A stretch of 64,000 nucleotides of DNA from Seohaeicola sp024304985. Its GTDB lineage: Bacteria; Pseudomonadota; Alphaproteobacteria; Rhodobacterales; Rhodobacteraceae. Below, piece after piece: positions 51,747 to 59,916 of this stretch. The notes beneath the pieces were generated by a model. It did not search any database. It was not told the DNA's origin and was given only the letters and a program-made list of their open reading frames with translations. Positions within the stretch are counted from its first letter, which is position 1, and every line of letters starts with the position of its first letter. Position numbers and translations under genes: made by a program. The stretch spans positions 1 through 64,000 of the forward strand of contig NZ_JARAMP010000013.1 of assembly GCF_028802875.1 (NCBI RefSeq), given 5' to 3'.

Positions 51747-53399
51747 GTGACGATGGAAGCGGATTTCGTGATCGTGGGGGCGGGCAGCGCGGGCTGCGCT
51801 ATGGCCTATCGGCTGGCCGAGGCGGGCCAGTCCGTGCTGGTGATCGAACATGGCGGCACGGATGCCGGTCCTTTCATCCAGATGCCTGCGGCGCTGTCCT
51901 ATCCGATGAACATGAAGCGCTATGACTGGGGGTTTCAGTCGGAACCTGAACCGCATCTGAACAATCGCCGTCTGGCCGTGCCGCGCGGCAAGGTGATCGG
52001 CGGGTCCAGCAGCATCAACGGCATGGTCTATGTGCGCGGCCATGCGCGCGATTTCGACCATTGGCGCGATCAGGGCGCGGATGGCTGGGGCTATGCGGAT
52101 GTGCTGCCCTATTTCCGGCGGATGGAGCAGTCTCATGGCGGGCAGGATGGCTGGCGCGGCACGGATGGCCCGCTGCATGTGACGCGCGGGCCGCGCAAGA
52201 ACCCGCTGTTTCACGCCTTTGTCGAAGCCGGGCGGCAGGCGGGCTACGGCGTCACCGATGATTACAACGGCGAGCGTCAGGAAGGCTTTGGCCCGATGGA
52301 GCAGACAGTGTATCGCGGGCAGCGCTGGTCTGCGGCCAATGCCTATCTGCGGCCTGCGCTGAAACGGCCCAATTGCAGTCTGATCCGGGCCTTTGCGCGC
52401 CGCGTCGTGATCGAGAACGGCCGCGCCGTCGGGGTCGAGGTTGCGCGTGGCGGTGGCACCGAAGTGATCCGTGCCCGGCGCGAGGTTGTGCTGGCGGCGT
52501 CGTCAATCAACTCGCCCAAGCTGTTGATGCTGTCCGGGATCGGCCCCGCTGCGCATCTGGCGGAGCAGGGTATCCCTGTTCTGGCCGACAGGCCCGGTGT
52601 CGGGGCGAACCTGCAGGACCATCTGGAGTTGTATATCCAGATGGCTGCCAGCCAGCCGATCAGCCTGTTCAAATACTGGAACCTCTGGGGCAAGGCGCTG
52701 ATCGGGGCACAGTGGTTGTTCACAGGCAAGGGACTGGGGGCCAGCAACCAGTTTGAAAGCGCGGGCTTCATCCGTTCGCGGGCGGGGATCGACTATCCCG
52801 ACATCCAGTTTCATTTCCTGCCCATCGCTGTGCGCTATGACGGCAAGATCGCGGCCGAGGGACACGGGTTCCAGGCCCATGTCGGCCCGATGCGCAGCCC
52901 CTCGCGCGGGGCTGTCTCGTTGCGATCCTCTGATCCGATGGCAGATCCGCTGATCCGCTTCAATTACATGTCCGATCCGCAGGATTGGTGGGAGTTCAGG
53001 CAGTGCATCCGCCTGACCCGCGAGATTTTCGCGCAAGAGGCGTTCAAACCCTTCGTCAAGCACGAGATTCAGCCGGGTGCCGCCGTCCAGAGCGATGCTG
53101 AACTGGATGATTTCATCCGCGCGCATGCCGAAAGCGCCTATCATCCCTGCGGCACCTGCCGCATGGGGCGCGCGGATGATCCGCTGGCCGTCGTGGACCC
53201 GCAGGCGCGGGTGATCGGCGTGGACGGGCTGCGCGTGGCCGACAGCAGCATCTTTCCGCGGATCACGAATGGAAATCTCAATGCTCCCTCGATCATGGTG
53301 GGCGAGAAGGTCAGCGATCACCTTTTGGGGCGTGATCCCTTGCCTGCCGATAACAGGGAACCTTGGGTCCATCCTGCATGGGAGGTGGCGCAACGTTGA
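51747..53399 (+). CDS. betA: Choline dehydrogenase (GMC family)
   Basis: About 550 residues; oxidises choline to betaine aldehyde (and on to betaine) with FAD, passing electrons to the membrane chain. FAD motif DFVIVGAGSAGCAMAYRLAEAG near the N-terminus, GMC signature 1 RGKVIGGSSSINGMVYVRGHARDF, signature 2 in ASSINSPKLLMLSGIG, and the C-terminal active site YHPCGTCRMG with NGNLNAPSIMVGEKVSD. GTG 51747 gives the best spacing to AGGA; GTG 51741 and ATG 51753 are possible. A perfect hairpin overlaps the stop codon. Confidence 0.94.
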   Translation: MTMEADFVIVGAGSAGCAMAYRLAEAGQSVLVIEHGGTDAGPFIQMPAALSYPMNMKRYDWGFQSEPEPHLNNRRLAVPRGKVIGGSSSINGMVYVRGHARDFDHWRDQGADGWGYADVLPYFRRMEQSHGGQDGWRGTDGPLHVTRGPRKNPLFHAFVEAGRQAGYGVTDDYNGERQEGFGPMEQTVYRGQRWSAANAYLRPALKRPNCSLIRAFARRVVIENGRAVGVEVARGGGTEVIRARREVVLAASSINSPKLLMLSGIGPAAHLAEQGIPVLADRPGVGANLQDHLELYIQMAASQPISLFKYWNLWGKALIGAQWLFTGKGLGASNQFESAGFIRSRAGIDYPDIQFHFLPIAVRYDGKIAAEGHGFQAHVGPMRSPSRGAVSLRSSDPMADPLIRFNYMSDPQDWWEFRQCIRLTREIFAQEAFKPFVKHEIQPGAAVQSDAELDDFIRAHAESAYHPCGTCRMGRADDPLAVVDPQARVIGVDGLRVADSSIFPRITNGNLNAPSIMVGEKVSDHLLGRDPLPADNREPWVHPAWEVAQR

Positions 53400-53415
53400 G
53401 CCGCGGGCGGCTCAA
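53396..53415 (+). terminator. Hairpin overlapping the betA stop codon
   Basis: TTGAGCCGC and GCGGCTCAA are exactly complementary around GG, and the TGA stop is part of the first arm. There is no T-tract. It probably protects or defines the 3' end of the bet message. Confidence 0.6.
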
Positions 53416-53506
53416 CTGTCGCCTAGTTCACAGTTTGTCAATCTTTTGTTAATGATTCTTAAAACTTTGAGTTGAACGGCTCGGTTTTCCGGTTGATATC
53501 GGCGGC

Positions 53507-54181
53507 ATGAGCAAAATTTTATTTTTATTTCTTTTGGCGGTCGGTCTGCTGACGGCTTCTTTCGTTCTGGCCGAGTCCCCTCGTGGGGTGATCCGTGTGA
53601 TCGACGGCGATACCCTTGACGTGGGCGGCACGCGTGTGCGTCTGCACGGTATCGACGCCCCCGAGGCCGACCAGACCTGCGAAACGGATCAAGGCCGCAG
53701 CTGGACCTGTGGGGCTTGGGTCAGCCGCGAGGTGCGCGCCCGCTATCAGGGGAAGACCGCCAGATGCGAGGCTGTGGACCGCGACCGCTATGGCCGGATC
53801 GTGGCGCGCTGCGCCGTGAACGGTCAGGACATGGGGGCCGCTCTGGTGGCCGAGGGTCTTGCCTTTGCCTATCGGCGCTATTCCATGGATTATGACCTGA
53901 TCGAAAAGCAGGCGGCGGCGGCGGATCGCGGACTCTGGACGATGCAGGTCGAGAATCCCGCCACCTTCCGTCAGCAGGGACAGGCGGCCCAACCGGCCCC
54001 GAAGAACGCTGCGGGCGACTGCAACATCAAGGGCAATGTCAACGCCAAGGGCGAGCGGATTTTCCATCGTCCGGGGCAGGAACACTATGACCGGACCCGG
54101 ATCAATACCGGACAGGGCGAACGGTGGTTCTGTTCCGCCGCCGAGGCCGAGGCTGCCGGCTGGCGCGCGGCGCGTCGCTGA
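53507..54181 (+). CDS. Secreted thermonuclease-family protein with C-terminal sunset domain
   Basis: 224 residues: signal peptide about 1-22 (FLFLLAVGLLTASFVLA), a staphylococcal-nuclease-like domain at about 25-145 (RVIDGDTLDVGGTRVRLHGIDAPEADQTC ... DRDRYGRIVARC), and a sunset domain at the end (DCNIKGNVNAKGERIFHRPGQEHYDRTRI, GERWFCSAAEAEAAGWRAARR). Catalytic residues of the nuclease are partly visible (RLHGIDAPE, DRYGR). It likely cuts nucleic acids in the periplasm or outside. The first codons are unusually A/T-rich (ATTTTATTTTTATTTC) against the local GC, as is the 100-nt region upstream, which probably contains its promoter. Confidence 0.87.
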   Translation: MSKILFLFLLAVGLLTASFVLAESPRGVIRVIDGDTLDVGGTRVRLHGIDAPEADQTCETDQGRSWTCGAWVSREVRARYQGKTARCEAVDRDRYGRIVARCAVNGQDMGAALVAEGLAFAYRRYSMDYDLIEKQAAAADRGLWTMQVENPATFRQQGQAAQPAPKNAAGDCNIKGNVNAKGERIFHRPGQEHYDRTRINTGQGERWFCSAAEAEAAGWRAARR

Positions 54182-54190
54182 GCGGGGCAA

Positions 54191-54251
54191 GGGGGGCTGT
54201 CTGCCCCCCGTCCTGCGGACTCCCCCCGAGGATATTTCAGGCAAGAAGAAG
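54191..54251 (+). repeat. Long-form intergenic repeat, second copy
   Basis: Stem GGGGGGC/GCCCCCC (54191-54197 with 54203-54209), loop TGTCT, then the C-rich linker and a core GATATTT-N4-CAAGAAGAAG (54230-54251). Compared with 2999-3062 the stem is identical and the loop differs, and the linker CTGCGGxACTCCCCCCG is shared. It follows the thermonuclease gene. Confidence 0.75.
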
Positions 54252-54335
54252 ATGCAGGATGCCTGAATTGATGCACAGCGGTTGTGCATGCGCAGGGGGC
54301 TGTCGGCACCGATGGTGGGCGCTATAGTCATTCTC

Positions 54336-54899
54336 ATGAGCGAGCCATTCTCCATCGAAACCCGCAAAGGGTTACCCGACCATCTGCGCGTGCTGGCGGA
54401 TCGCTATCCGCGAACGGAGTGGCGCGGGCATATGAATTTCAACGACCTGACGGCCTTCTGGCTGGAACGGCACCTGATGTTCCGGCAGGTTCTGGACAAG
54501 GTGATCGGGGATACGCAGGCGCATCTGGATGGCCATTCGGGGCGCTATGGGCCGGAATTGTCGCGTTATACAGGGTTCTTTCTGGACCAGTTGCACGGAC
54601 ATCACCAGATCGAAGATCAGCACTATTTTCCGCAGTTCATGGCAATGGACAAGCGGCTGGAACAGGCTTTCGAGATCCTTGACGCGGATCATCATGCGCT
54701 GGATCACCATCTGAACACGCTGGCCGACCATACCAATCAGGTGTTGCGCGCGTTGCAACAGGGGCAGAAGGCGCGGGATGAGGCGGGCCGTTTGCTGGAT
54801 GTGCAGGAAGGGTTCAAGACCTTCCTGGATCGTCACCTGATGGATGAGGAAGAGATCATCGTTCCGATCGTGCTGGAATACGGGGCGGAGATGTCCTGA
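54336..54899 (+). CDS. Hemerythrin-domain protein
   Basis: About 187 residues with a hemerythrin-type four-helix bundle: metal-ligand histidines and carboxylates in HLMFRQVLDKVI, DQLHGHHQIEDQHYFPQFM (HxxxE), DADHHALDHHLNTL, and DRHLMDEEEIIVPIVLE (HxxxD/E). Members bind a di-iron centre and sense or carry O2 or NO. ATG 54336 is chosen; an in-frame ATG at 54312 would add 8 residues. The DUF465 gene downstream has an FNR-like box, consistent with an oxygen-related setting. Confidence 0.85.
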   Translation: MSEPFSIETRKGLPDHLRVLADRYPRTEWRGHMNFNDLTAFWLERHLMFRQVLDKVIGDTQAHLDGHSGRYGPELSRYTGFFLDQLHGHHQIEDQHYFPQFMAMDKRLEQAFEILDADHHALDHHLNTLADHTNQVLRALQQGQKARDEAGRLLDVQEGFKTFLDRHLMDEEEIIVPIVLEYGAEMS

Positions 54900-54920
54900 A
54901 GCCGGGATTGGGGCAGCGGA

Positions 54921-54934
54921 TTGATCTGCCTCAA
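54921..54934 (+). promoter_or_regulatory. FNR-like box upstream of the DUF465 gene
   Basis: TTGAT-CTGC-CTCAA matches TTGAT-N4-ATCAA with one mismatch, 61 nt before the DUF465 start, almost the same spacing as the box before hsp20. Confidence 0.42.
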
Positions 54935-54994
54935 TGTGGTGCGGGGCGCCATGGCCTAGGGTTGCTGCAACGCAACCAGAAGGAGACAGGCGCG

Positions 54995-55231
54995 ATGTCG
55001 AACACACCCCACGAATTGCACGAGGAATTTCCGCAATACGCGGCACGGATCACCGAGTTGAAAGGCTCGGACAGTCATTTCGCCAAGCTTGCGGAAGAGT
55101 ATCACAAGATCAACCGTGCCGTGCACCGGGCCGAAACATTGGTTGAACCGGTCGAGGAACTGACCGAGGTCGAGATGCGCAAGCAGCGCGCGGCGCTGAA
55201 GGACGAGGTCTATGCCTATCTGAAGGGCTGA
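54995..55231 (+). CDS. DUF465 / YdcH family small protein
   Basis: 78 residues, nearly all helix: HELHEEFPQYAARITELKGSDSHFAKLAEEYHKINRAVHRAET, EELTEVEMRKQRAALKDEVYAYLKG. This is the complete DUF465 (YdcH) pattern, a short coiled coil of unknown function. ATG 54995 with AGGAGAC upstream gives the family length; a longer frame would start before the ribosome site. A good terminator follows. Confidence 0.9.
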   Translation: MSNTPHELHEEFPQYAARITELKGSDSHFAKLAEEYHKINRAVHRAETLVEPVEELTEVEMRKQRAALKDEVYAYLKG

Positions 55232-55253
55232 CCCCGCCGACTCAGGGACAAAG

Positions 55254-55280
55254 GGCGCGAGGGGAACTTCGCGCCTTTTT
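55254..55280 (+). terminator. Rho-independent terminator of the DUF465 gene
   Basis: GGCGCGA and TCGCGCC pair around GGGGAACT and run into five Ts, 23 nt after the stop. Confidence 0.86.
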
Positions 55281-55289
55281 GCATTCCTG

Positions 55290-55401
55290 GAGCTTGTCGC
55301 GTTCTATTGCGTTCACCCCGCATCATGAACGCATAGTTCTTCGAAAAAGCCGCCTCATGATGCGGGGTGAAGAGTTGACTCCGATCAAGCGCGACACGCT
55401 C
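55290..55401. repeat. Long palindromic intergenic element
   Basis: Inner arms TTCACCCCGCATCATGA (55312-55328) and its exact 17-nt complement (55355-55371) flank a 26-nt loop. Outer arms GAGCTTGTCGCG (55290-55301) and CGCGACACGCTC (55390-55401) match 11 of 12. The outer edge touches the pccR stop codon. The GAGC.TGTCGCG ends resemble dispersed palindromic repeats of alphaproteobacteria (RIME-like); no transposase frame is present. Confidence 0.7.
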
Positions 55402-56798
55402 TAATCAACGCTATAGGGCAGCACGCCGCGTTCATCGGTATTGATGGTCAAGCGTCGCTCCAGTGGTGGGACAGAACGCTGATGGCATTCCTTGCGTTCG
55501 CAGATGCGGCAGGAGATGCCGATGGGTTCAAAGGCGCGCGGATTGGCCAGATCCAGATCATCTGCATAGACCAGATCGGCGGCATGGCGCACCTCGCATC
55601 CCAGGGCGATGGCAAAGCGGCGCGTGGGCGCGCCGAAACTGCCTCCCGGTTTCGACACGTCACGTGCCAGGCTGATATAGCGCACGCCATCGGGAGTTTC
55701 TGCCAGTTGGCGCAGGAAGCGGCCGGGCGTTTCAAACGCGCGGTGCACGTTCCACAGGGGGCAGGCGCCGCCGAACCGCGCGAATTGCAGGCGCGTGGCG
55801 GAGTGGCGCTTGGTGATCGTGCCCGCCTGATCCACGCGGACGAAGAAAAAGGGAATGCCCTTGGCGCCGGGACGCTGCAGCGTGGAGAGACGATGGGCCA
55901 CCTGTTCGATGGATGCGCCGAAACGATGGGCCAGCAGTTCCAGATCGTGGCGCGTGTCGCGCGCGGCGGCCTGAAAGGCGGTGTAGGGCATCAGGGCCGC
56001 ACCTGCGAAGAAATTCGCAAGGCCGATCTTGGCGATGGCGCGGGCCTGATCGGATTGAAACCGGGCCAGATCCAGCGTGGCGTCCAGCAAGGCTTCCTGC
56101 TTCAAAAGGGCAAGTTGCAGTAAAAGCTGGAAGCCTTGCGTTTCCGGGCTGGCCCGTGAGGACAGCGTCAGGTTCTGATTGACCGGATCATAGTGCCGTA
56201 TTCGGGAAATGTCCTGAAACGCGACGGATACGCCCGACAGTTCAAGTGTTCTGAGTGCATGGACCCGGATCCCGTCCGGACCGGCCTGGGTTGCGAAATG
56301 CTCGGCAGCGCGATCCACGGCGTCGATGTAATTGTCGCAATAATGAAAGAAATCCCGCACCTCATCCCAAGGAGAGGGCTGTGTGCGGGCATCCTCTCGT
56401 CCCAGGGCCTCGTCCAGCGAGGCAAGGCGTTCATGCGTCTGGCGATAGGCGCGGTGCAGATCCAGAAAGGCGCGGGCCAGCGCGGGCGCGTTCGAAGCGG
56501 TCAGGCGCAGATCGGCCAGAGGCGTATTATGCTCGGCAAAGACCGGATCGGCCATCGCCTCGCGCATGTCGGAAACCAGCCTTTCGCTGTCGCCCGTGCT
56601 GAGTTCGGTGACGTCAAAGCCGAATTCATGCGCCAGAGCCAGCACCACCGTGGTGGATACGGGTCGGTTATTGTTCTCCATCTGGTTCAGATAGGGCAGT
56701 GAGACACCCAGTTTGGCGGCAAAGTCCTTCTGCGTCAGGCCAAGGCGCTGTCGTGTTTCGCGCAGTTTCGCACCGGCATAGAGTTTTTGCAGGGCCAT
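55401..56798 (-). CDS. pccR: Short-chain fatty acyl-CoA regulator PccR (ScfR family)
   Basis: 465 residues. N-terminal HTH_XRE (about 9-65, GAKLRETRQRLGLTQKDFAAKLGVSLPYLNQMENNNRPVS), a central region with an IrrE/ImmA-like fold, and the C-terminal ScfR domain with a Cys cluster CRICERKECHQR (about 437-448). Location beside pcc genes and the TTTGCAAA sites point to the PccR clade, shown in Rhodobacter sphaeroides to raise pccB expression during growth on propionate or acetate. TTTGCAAA copies just upstream suggest autoregulation. Confidence 0.92.
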   Translation of the reverse strand: MALQKLYAGAKLRETRQRLGLTQKDFAAKLGVSLPYLNQMENNNRPVSTTVVLALAHEFGFDVTELSTGDSERLVSDMREAMADPVFAEHNTPLADLRLTASNAPALARAFLDLHRAYRQTHERLASLDEALGREDARTQPSPWDEVRDFFHYCDNYIDAVDRAAEHFATQAGPDGIRVHALRTLELSGVSVAFQDISRIRHYDPVNQNLTLSSRASPETQGFQLLLQLALLKQEALLDATLDLARFQSDQARAIAKIGLANFFAGAALMPYTAFQAAARDTRHDLELLAHRFGASIEQVAHRLSTLQRPGAKGIPFFFVRVDQAGTITKRHSATRLQFARFGGACPLWNVHRAFETPGRFLRQLAETPDGVRYISLARDVSKPGGSFGAPTRRFAIALGCEVRHAADLVYADDLDLANPRAFEPIGISCRICERKECHQRSVPPLERRLTINTDERGVLPYSVD

Positions 56799-56808
56799 CG
56801 GGGATATC

Positions 56809-56848
56809 TTTGCAAATACTGCGTCAGGTCACAGCGTAGCTTTGCAAA
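56809..56848. promoter_or_regulatory. Two TTTGCAAA sites upstream of pccR
   Basis: Perfect TTTGCAAA palindromes at 56809-56816 and 56841-56848, 32 bp apart, in the gap between the MFS gene and pccR. The sequence is the published PccR motif, so autoregulation is likely. Confidence 0.7.
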
Positions 56849-56867
56849 GACGCCTCTGCAAGCGGGG

Positions 56868-58082
56868 TCACAGGCCCAGTTGCCGCTCGCGCCGGATGAC
56901 ATAGAGGATGGCGACCACGGCCAGAAGCGAGGTCACGAACATGATCCAGACAAGCGGGAATTCCCCGCGTCCCGGCTTCAGCAAGGCCCCGGCCAGCGCC
57001 GACAGACCCGCGCCGCCGCCGATCATGATCGCGCCGCCAAGGCCGGAGGCCGTTCCCGCCAGATGCGGGCGCACCGAAAGCATCCCTGCCGTGGCATTGG
57101 CGATGGTCATGCCATTGCCGACACCCACAAGGCTCATGAAGCCGAAAAAGACCAGCGGCCCGGAGTAGCCCGCATAGCTGACGATCAGTGACAGGCCCAT
57201 CCCGATGGTCGAGGAGATCGTGCCCCAGAGCACCATCCGGTTGACCCCGTGGCGCGCGGCCAGCATGCCCGTTGCCCAGTTGCCAAGGAAATAGCCGATG
57301 GAGGGGGCTGCGAAATAAAGGCCCAACTGGCTGGGCGTGAGGCCGAAAACCTCTGTGCCGACAAAAGGCGCGCCACCCAGATAGGCAAAGAAGGCGCCCG
57401 AGCCAAAGGCCGAGGCGAGGCAATATCCCCAAAACCGCTGCGAGGTCAGCAGTTCGGGATATTCCCTGAACTGCTGCATGAGAGAGTTCTCGCTGGGTGT
57501 TCCCGTTTCCCCCAGATCGCGCCATGCAATGAAGAGCACCAGCAGGCCGCAGGCCAGAAGCATGGCGATATTCGCCTGCCAGCCGAAGGCATCCTCGAGA
57601 ATGCCGCCAATCGCGGGGGCGACCATGGGCACCACGGCCATGCCCATCGTGACATAGCCGATCATCGAGGCGGCGCGGTCTTGGGCATACATGTCGCGCA
57701 CCACGGCCCTGCTGAGAACCATGGCCACAGCGATCACCGCCTGAAACGAGCGGAAGATCAGGAAAACGGTCGCATTGGGTGCAAGCAGGCATCCGGCTGT
57801 CGCCACACAGAACAGAACGACTCCCCACAGGATCACAGGGCGGCGCCCCACCTTGTCCGAAATCGGGCCGATCAGGATTTGCAAAACCGCGCTCATGGCC
57901 AGATAGGTGGCGACGGAAAGCTGCATCACGCTGTAATCGACGTCGAAATGCAGGGCCATGCCGGGAAGCGATGGCAGGAAGATATTCATCGCCATGGCCG
58001 AGATGCCTGCAAGCAGGATCAGCGTGGTGACATGAGGTGCTGTGGAGCGGTCCAGATAGCGGACCGGAATGGGGTCTTGCAT
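56868..58082 (-). CDS. Bcr/CflA family MFS exporter
   Basis: 404 residues with twelve predicted helices, including PMAPAIGG-type motif VVPMVAPAIGGILEDAFGWQ and GPISDKVGRRPVILWGVVLF (MFS motif A). Bcr/CflA members export drugs or small metabolites. ATG 58082 is chosen over an upstream in-frame start at 58172, which would run through the PccR sites. It lies between pccR and pccB and its promoter region is the same as that of pccB, so it may be co-regulated with propionate metabolism. Confidence 0.86.
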   Translation of the reverse strand: MQDPIPVRYLDRSTAPHVTTLILLAGISAMAMNIFLPSLPGMALHFDVDYSVMQLSVATYLAMSAVLQILIGPISDKVGRRPVILWGVVLFCVATAGCLLAPNATVFLIFRSFQAVIAVAMVLSRAVVRDMYAQDRAASMIGYVTMGMAVVPMVAPAIGGILEDAFGWQANIAMLLACGLLVLFIAWRDLGETGTPSENSLMQQFREYPELLTSQRFWGYCLASAFGSGAFFAYLGGAPFVGTEVFGLTPSQLGLYFAAPSIGYFLGNWATGMLAARHGVNRMVLWGTISSTIGMGLSLIVSYAGYSGPLVFFGFMSLVGVGNGMTIANATAGMLSVRPHLAGTASGLGGAIMIGGGAGLSALAGALLKPGRGEFPLVWIMFVTSLLAVVAILYVIRRERQLGL

Positions 58083-58135
58083 GGGCAAATGGCTAAGCCT
58101 CGATTCGGGGGAAGTCCATTCCGCAACTGCAGAAA

Positions 58136-58191
58136 TTTGCGGATTTGCGATTTGCGAAAGATAGCTTGCCAATAATTTGCAAATTTGCCGA
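58136..58191. promoter_or_regulatory. Array of TTTGC half-sites in the MFS/pccB divergent promoter
   Basis: TTTGC occurs at 58136, 58144, 58151, 58176 and 58184, including one perfect TTTGCAAA (58176-58183). Spacings of 8, 7 and 8 nt give two clusters. This lies 134-189 nt before pccB and 54-109 nt before the MFS gene and fits PccR binding. Confidence 0.68.
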
Positions 58192-58324
58192 AATCCGCTT
58201 TGAGGATAAGGCGCGCACCCCTATACCTGCAGTCCAAGGTGGGGGGCTGCAAGGCCTTTTCTGCCATAAGACGACAGAACCGGCGGCGCGCGTGGCGCGG
58301 CGATCAGCAAGCAGGGAAAAGCCG

Positions 58325-59857
58325 ATGAAAGACATCCTTCAGGAACTGGAAGAGCGGCGCGCAGGGGCCCGTCTGGGTGGCGGGCAGGCACGGATCGACG
58401 CGCAGCATTCCAAGGGCAAGTTGACGGCTCGCGAGCGGATCGAACTGCTTCTGGATGAGGGCAGCTTTGAGGAATACGACATGTTCGTGACCCATCGCTG
58501 CACCGATTTCGGCATGGAGCAGAGCAAACCGCGCGGCGACGGTGTCGTGACCGGCTGGGGCACGATCAACGGGCGCATGGTCTATGTCTTCAGTCAGGAT
58601 TTCACCGTGCTGGGCGGGTCGGTGTCTGAGACCCATGCGGCCAAGATCTGCAAGATCATGGACATGGCGGTGCAGAACGGCGCGCCAGTTATCGGGATCA
58701 ACGATTCGGGTGGTGCGCGGATTCAGGAAGGTGTCAGCTCGCTGGCCGCCTATGGCGAGGTGTTCAAGCGCAACATCCTTGCTTCGGGCGTGGTGCCGCA
58801 GATCAGTCTGATCATGGGGCCATGTGCGGGCGGTGCGGTCTATTCCCCTGCGATGACCGATTTCATCTTCATGGTGAAAGATAGCTCCTACATGTTCGTG
58901 ACCGGGCCCGACGTGGTCAAGACCGTCACGAACGAGGTGGTCAGCGCCGAGGAACTGGGCGGTGCCTCGACCCACACCAAGAAATCAAGCGTGGCGGATG
59001 GCGCTTTCGAGAACGATGTCGAAGCCTTGAACGAAGTGCGCCGGCTGGTCGATTTCCTGCCGCTGAACAACCGCGAAAAGCCGCCTGTGCGCCCCTTCTT
59101 CGACGATCCGGCGCGGGTCGAGATGAGCCTTGATACACTGGTGCCCGACAACCCCAACATGCCCTATGACATGAAGGAACTGATCCTGAAAGTCGCGGAT
59201 GAGGGTGATTTCTACGAGATCCAGGAAGATTTTGCCAAGAACATCATCACCGGTTTCATCCGCCTTGAAGGGCAAAGCGTGGGTGTGGTTGCGAACCAGC
59301 CGATGGTTCTGGCGGGCTGTCTGGACATTGACAGCAGCCGCAAGGCCGCGCGTTTCGTGCGCTTTTGCGATGCGTTCGAGATCCCGATCCTGACCTTTGT
59401 CGACGTCCCCGGCTTCCTGCCCGGAACGACGCAGGAATATAACGGCGTCATCAAGCACGGGGCCAAGCTTCTGTTCGCCTATGGCGAGGCGACCGTGCCG
59501 AAGGTGACGGTGATTACCCGCAAAGCCTATGGCGGGGCCTATGTGGTGATGGCGTCCAAGCATTTGCAGGGTGACATCAACTATGCCTGGCCCACATCGG
59601 AAATCGCGGTGATGGGGGCCAAGGGCGCAACCGAAATCCTTTATCGCAGCGAGTTGAACGATCCGGAAAAGATCGCGGGTCGGGTCAAGGATTACGAGGA
59701 TCGTTTCGCGAACCCCTTCGTCGCCGCCGAGCGCGGTTTCATCGACGAGGTGATCCAGCCGCATAGCACGCGCCGCCGTGTGGCGCGGGCCTTTGCTGCA
59801 CTGCGGGGCAAGAAGTTGACGAACCCCTGGAAGAAGCATGACAACATCCCGCTGTAA
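58325..59857 (+). CDS. pccB: Propionyl-CoA carboxylase beta subunit
   Basis: 510 residues; carboxyltransferase subunit that moves CO2 from biotin to propionyl-CoA, giving methylmalonyl-CoA. Carboxyltransferase signatures: RIQEGVSSLAAYGEVFKRN, MGPCAGGAVYSPAMTDFIFMV, GGASTHTKKSSVADGAFEND and PGFLPGTTQEYNGVIKHGAKLLFAYGEATVPKVTVITRKAYGGAYVVM. ATG 58325 gives the standard length; upstream frame passes through the operator. pccA is 2.8 kb downstream. Confidence 0.97.
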   Translation: MKDILQELEERRAGARLGGGQARIDAQHSKGKLTARERIELLLDEGSFEEYDMFVTHRCTDFGMEQSKPRGDGVVTGWGTINGRMVYVFSQDFTVLGGSVSETHAAKICKIMDMAVQNGAPVIGINDSGGARIQEGVSSLAAYGEVFKRNILASGVVPQISLIMGPCAGGAVYSPAMTDFIFMVKDSSYMFVTGPDVVKTVTNEVVSAEELGGASTHTKKSSVADGAFENDVEALNEVRRLVDFLPLNNREKPPVRPFFDDPARVEMSLDTLVPDNPNMPYDMKELILKVADEGDFYEIQEDFAKNIITGFIRLEGQSVGVVANQPMVLAGCLDIDSSRKAARFVRFCDAFEIPILTFVDVPGFLPGTTQEYNGVIKHGAKLLFAYGEATVPKVTVITRKAYGGAYVVMASKHLQGDINYAWPTSEIAVMGAKGATEILYRSELNDPEKIAGRVKDYEDRFANPFVAAERGFIDEVIQPHSTRRRVARAFAALRGKKLTNPWKKHDNIPL

Positions 59858-59916
59858 GGCGGGATCAGAGGCCCGCCCCCGCGCGAGGAGGCGTGTGGGG
59901 CGGGTCCGGAATTCTT

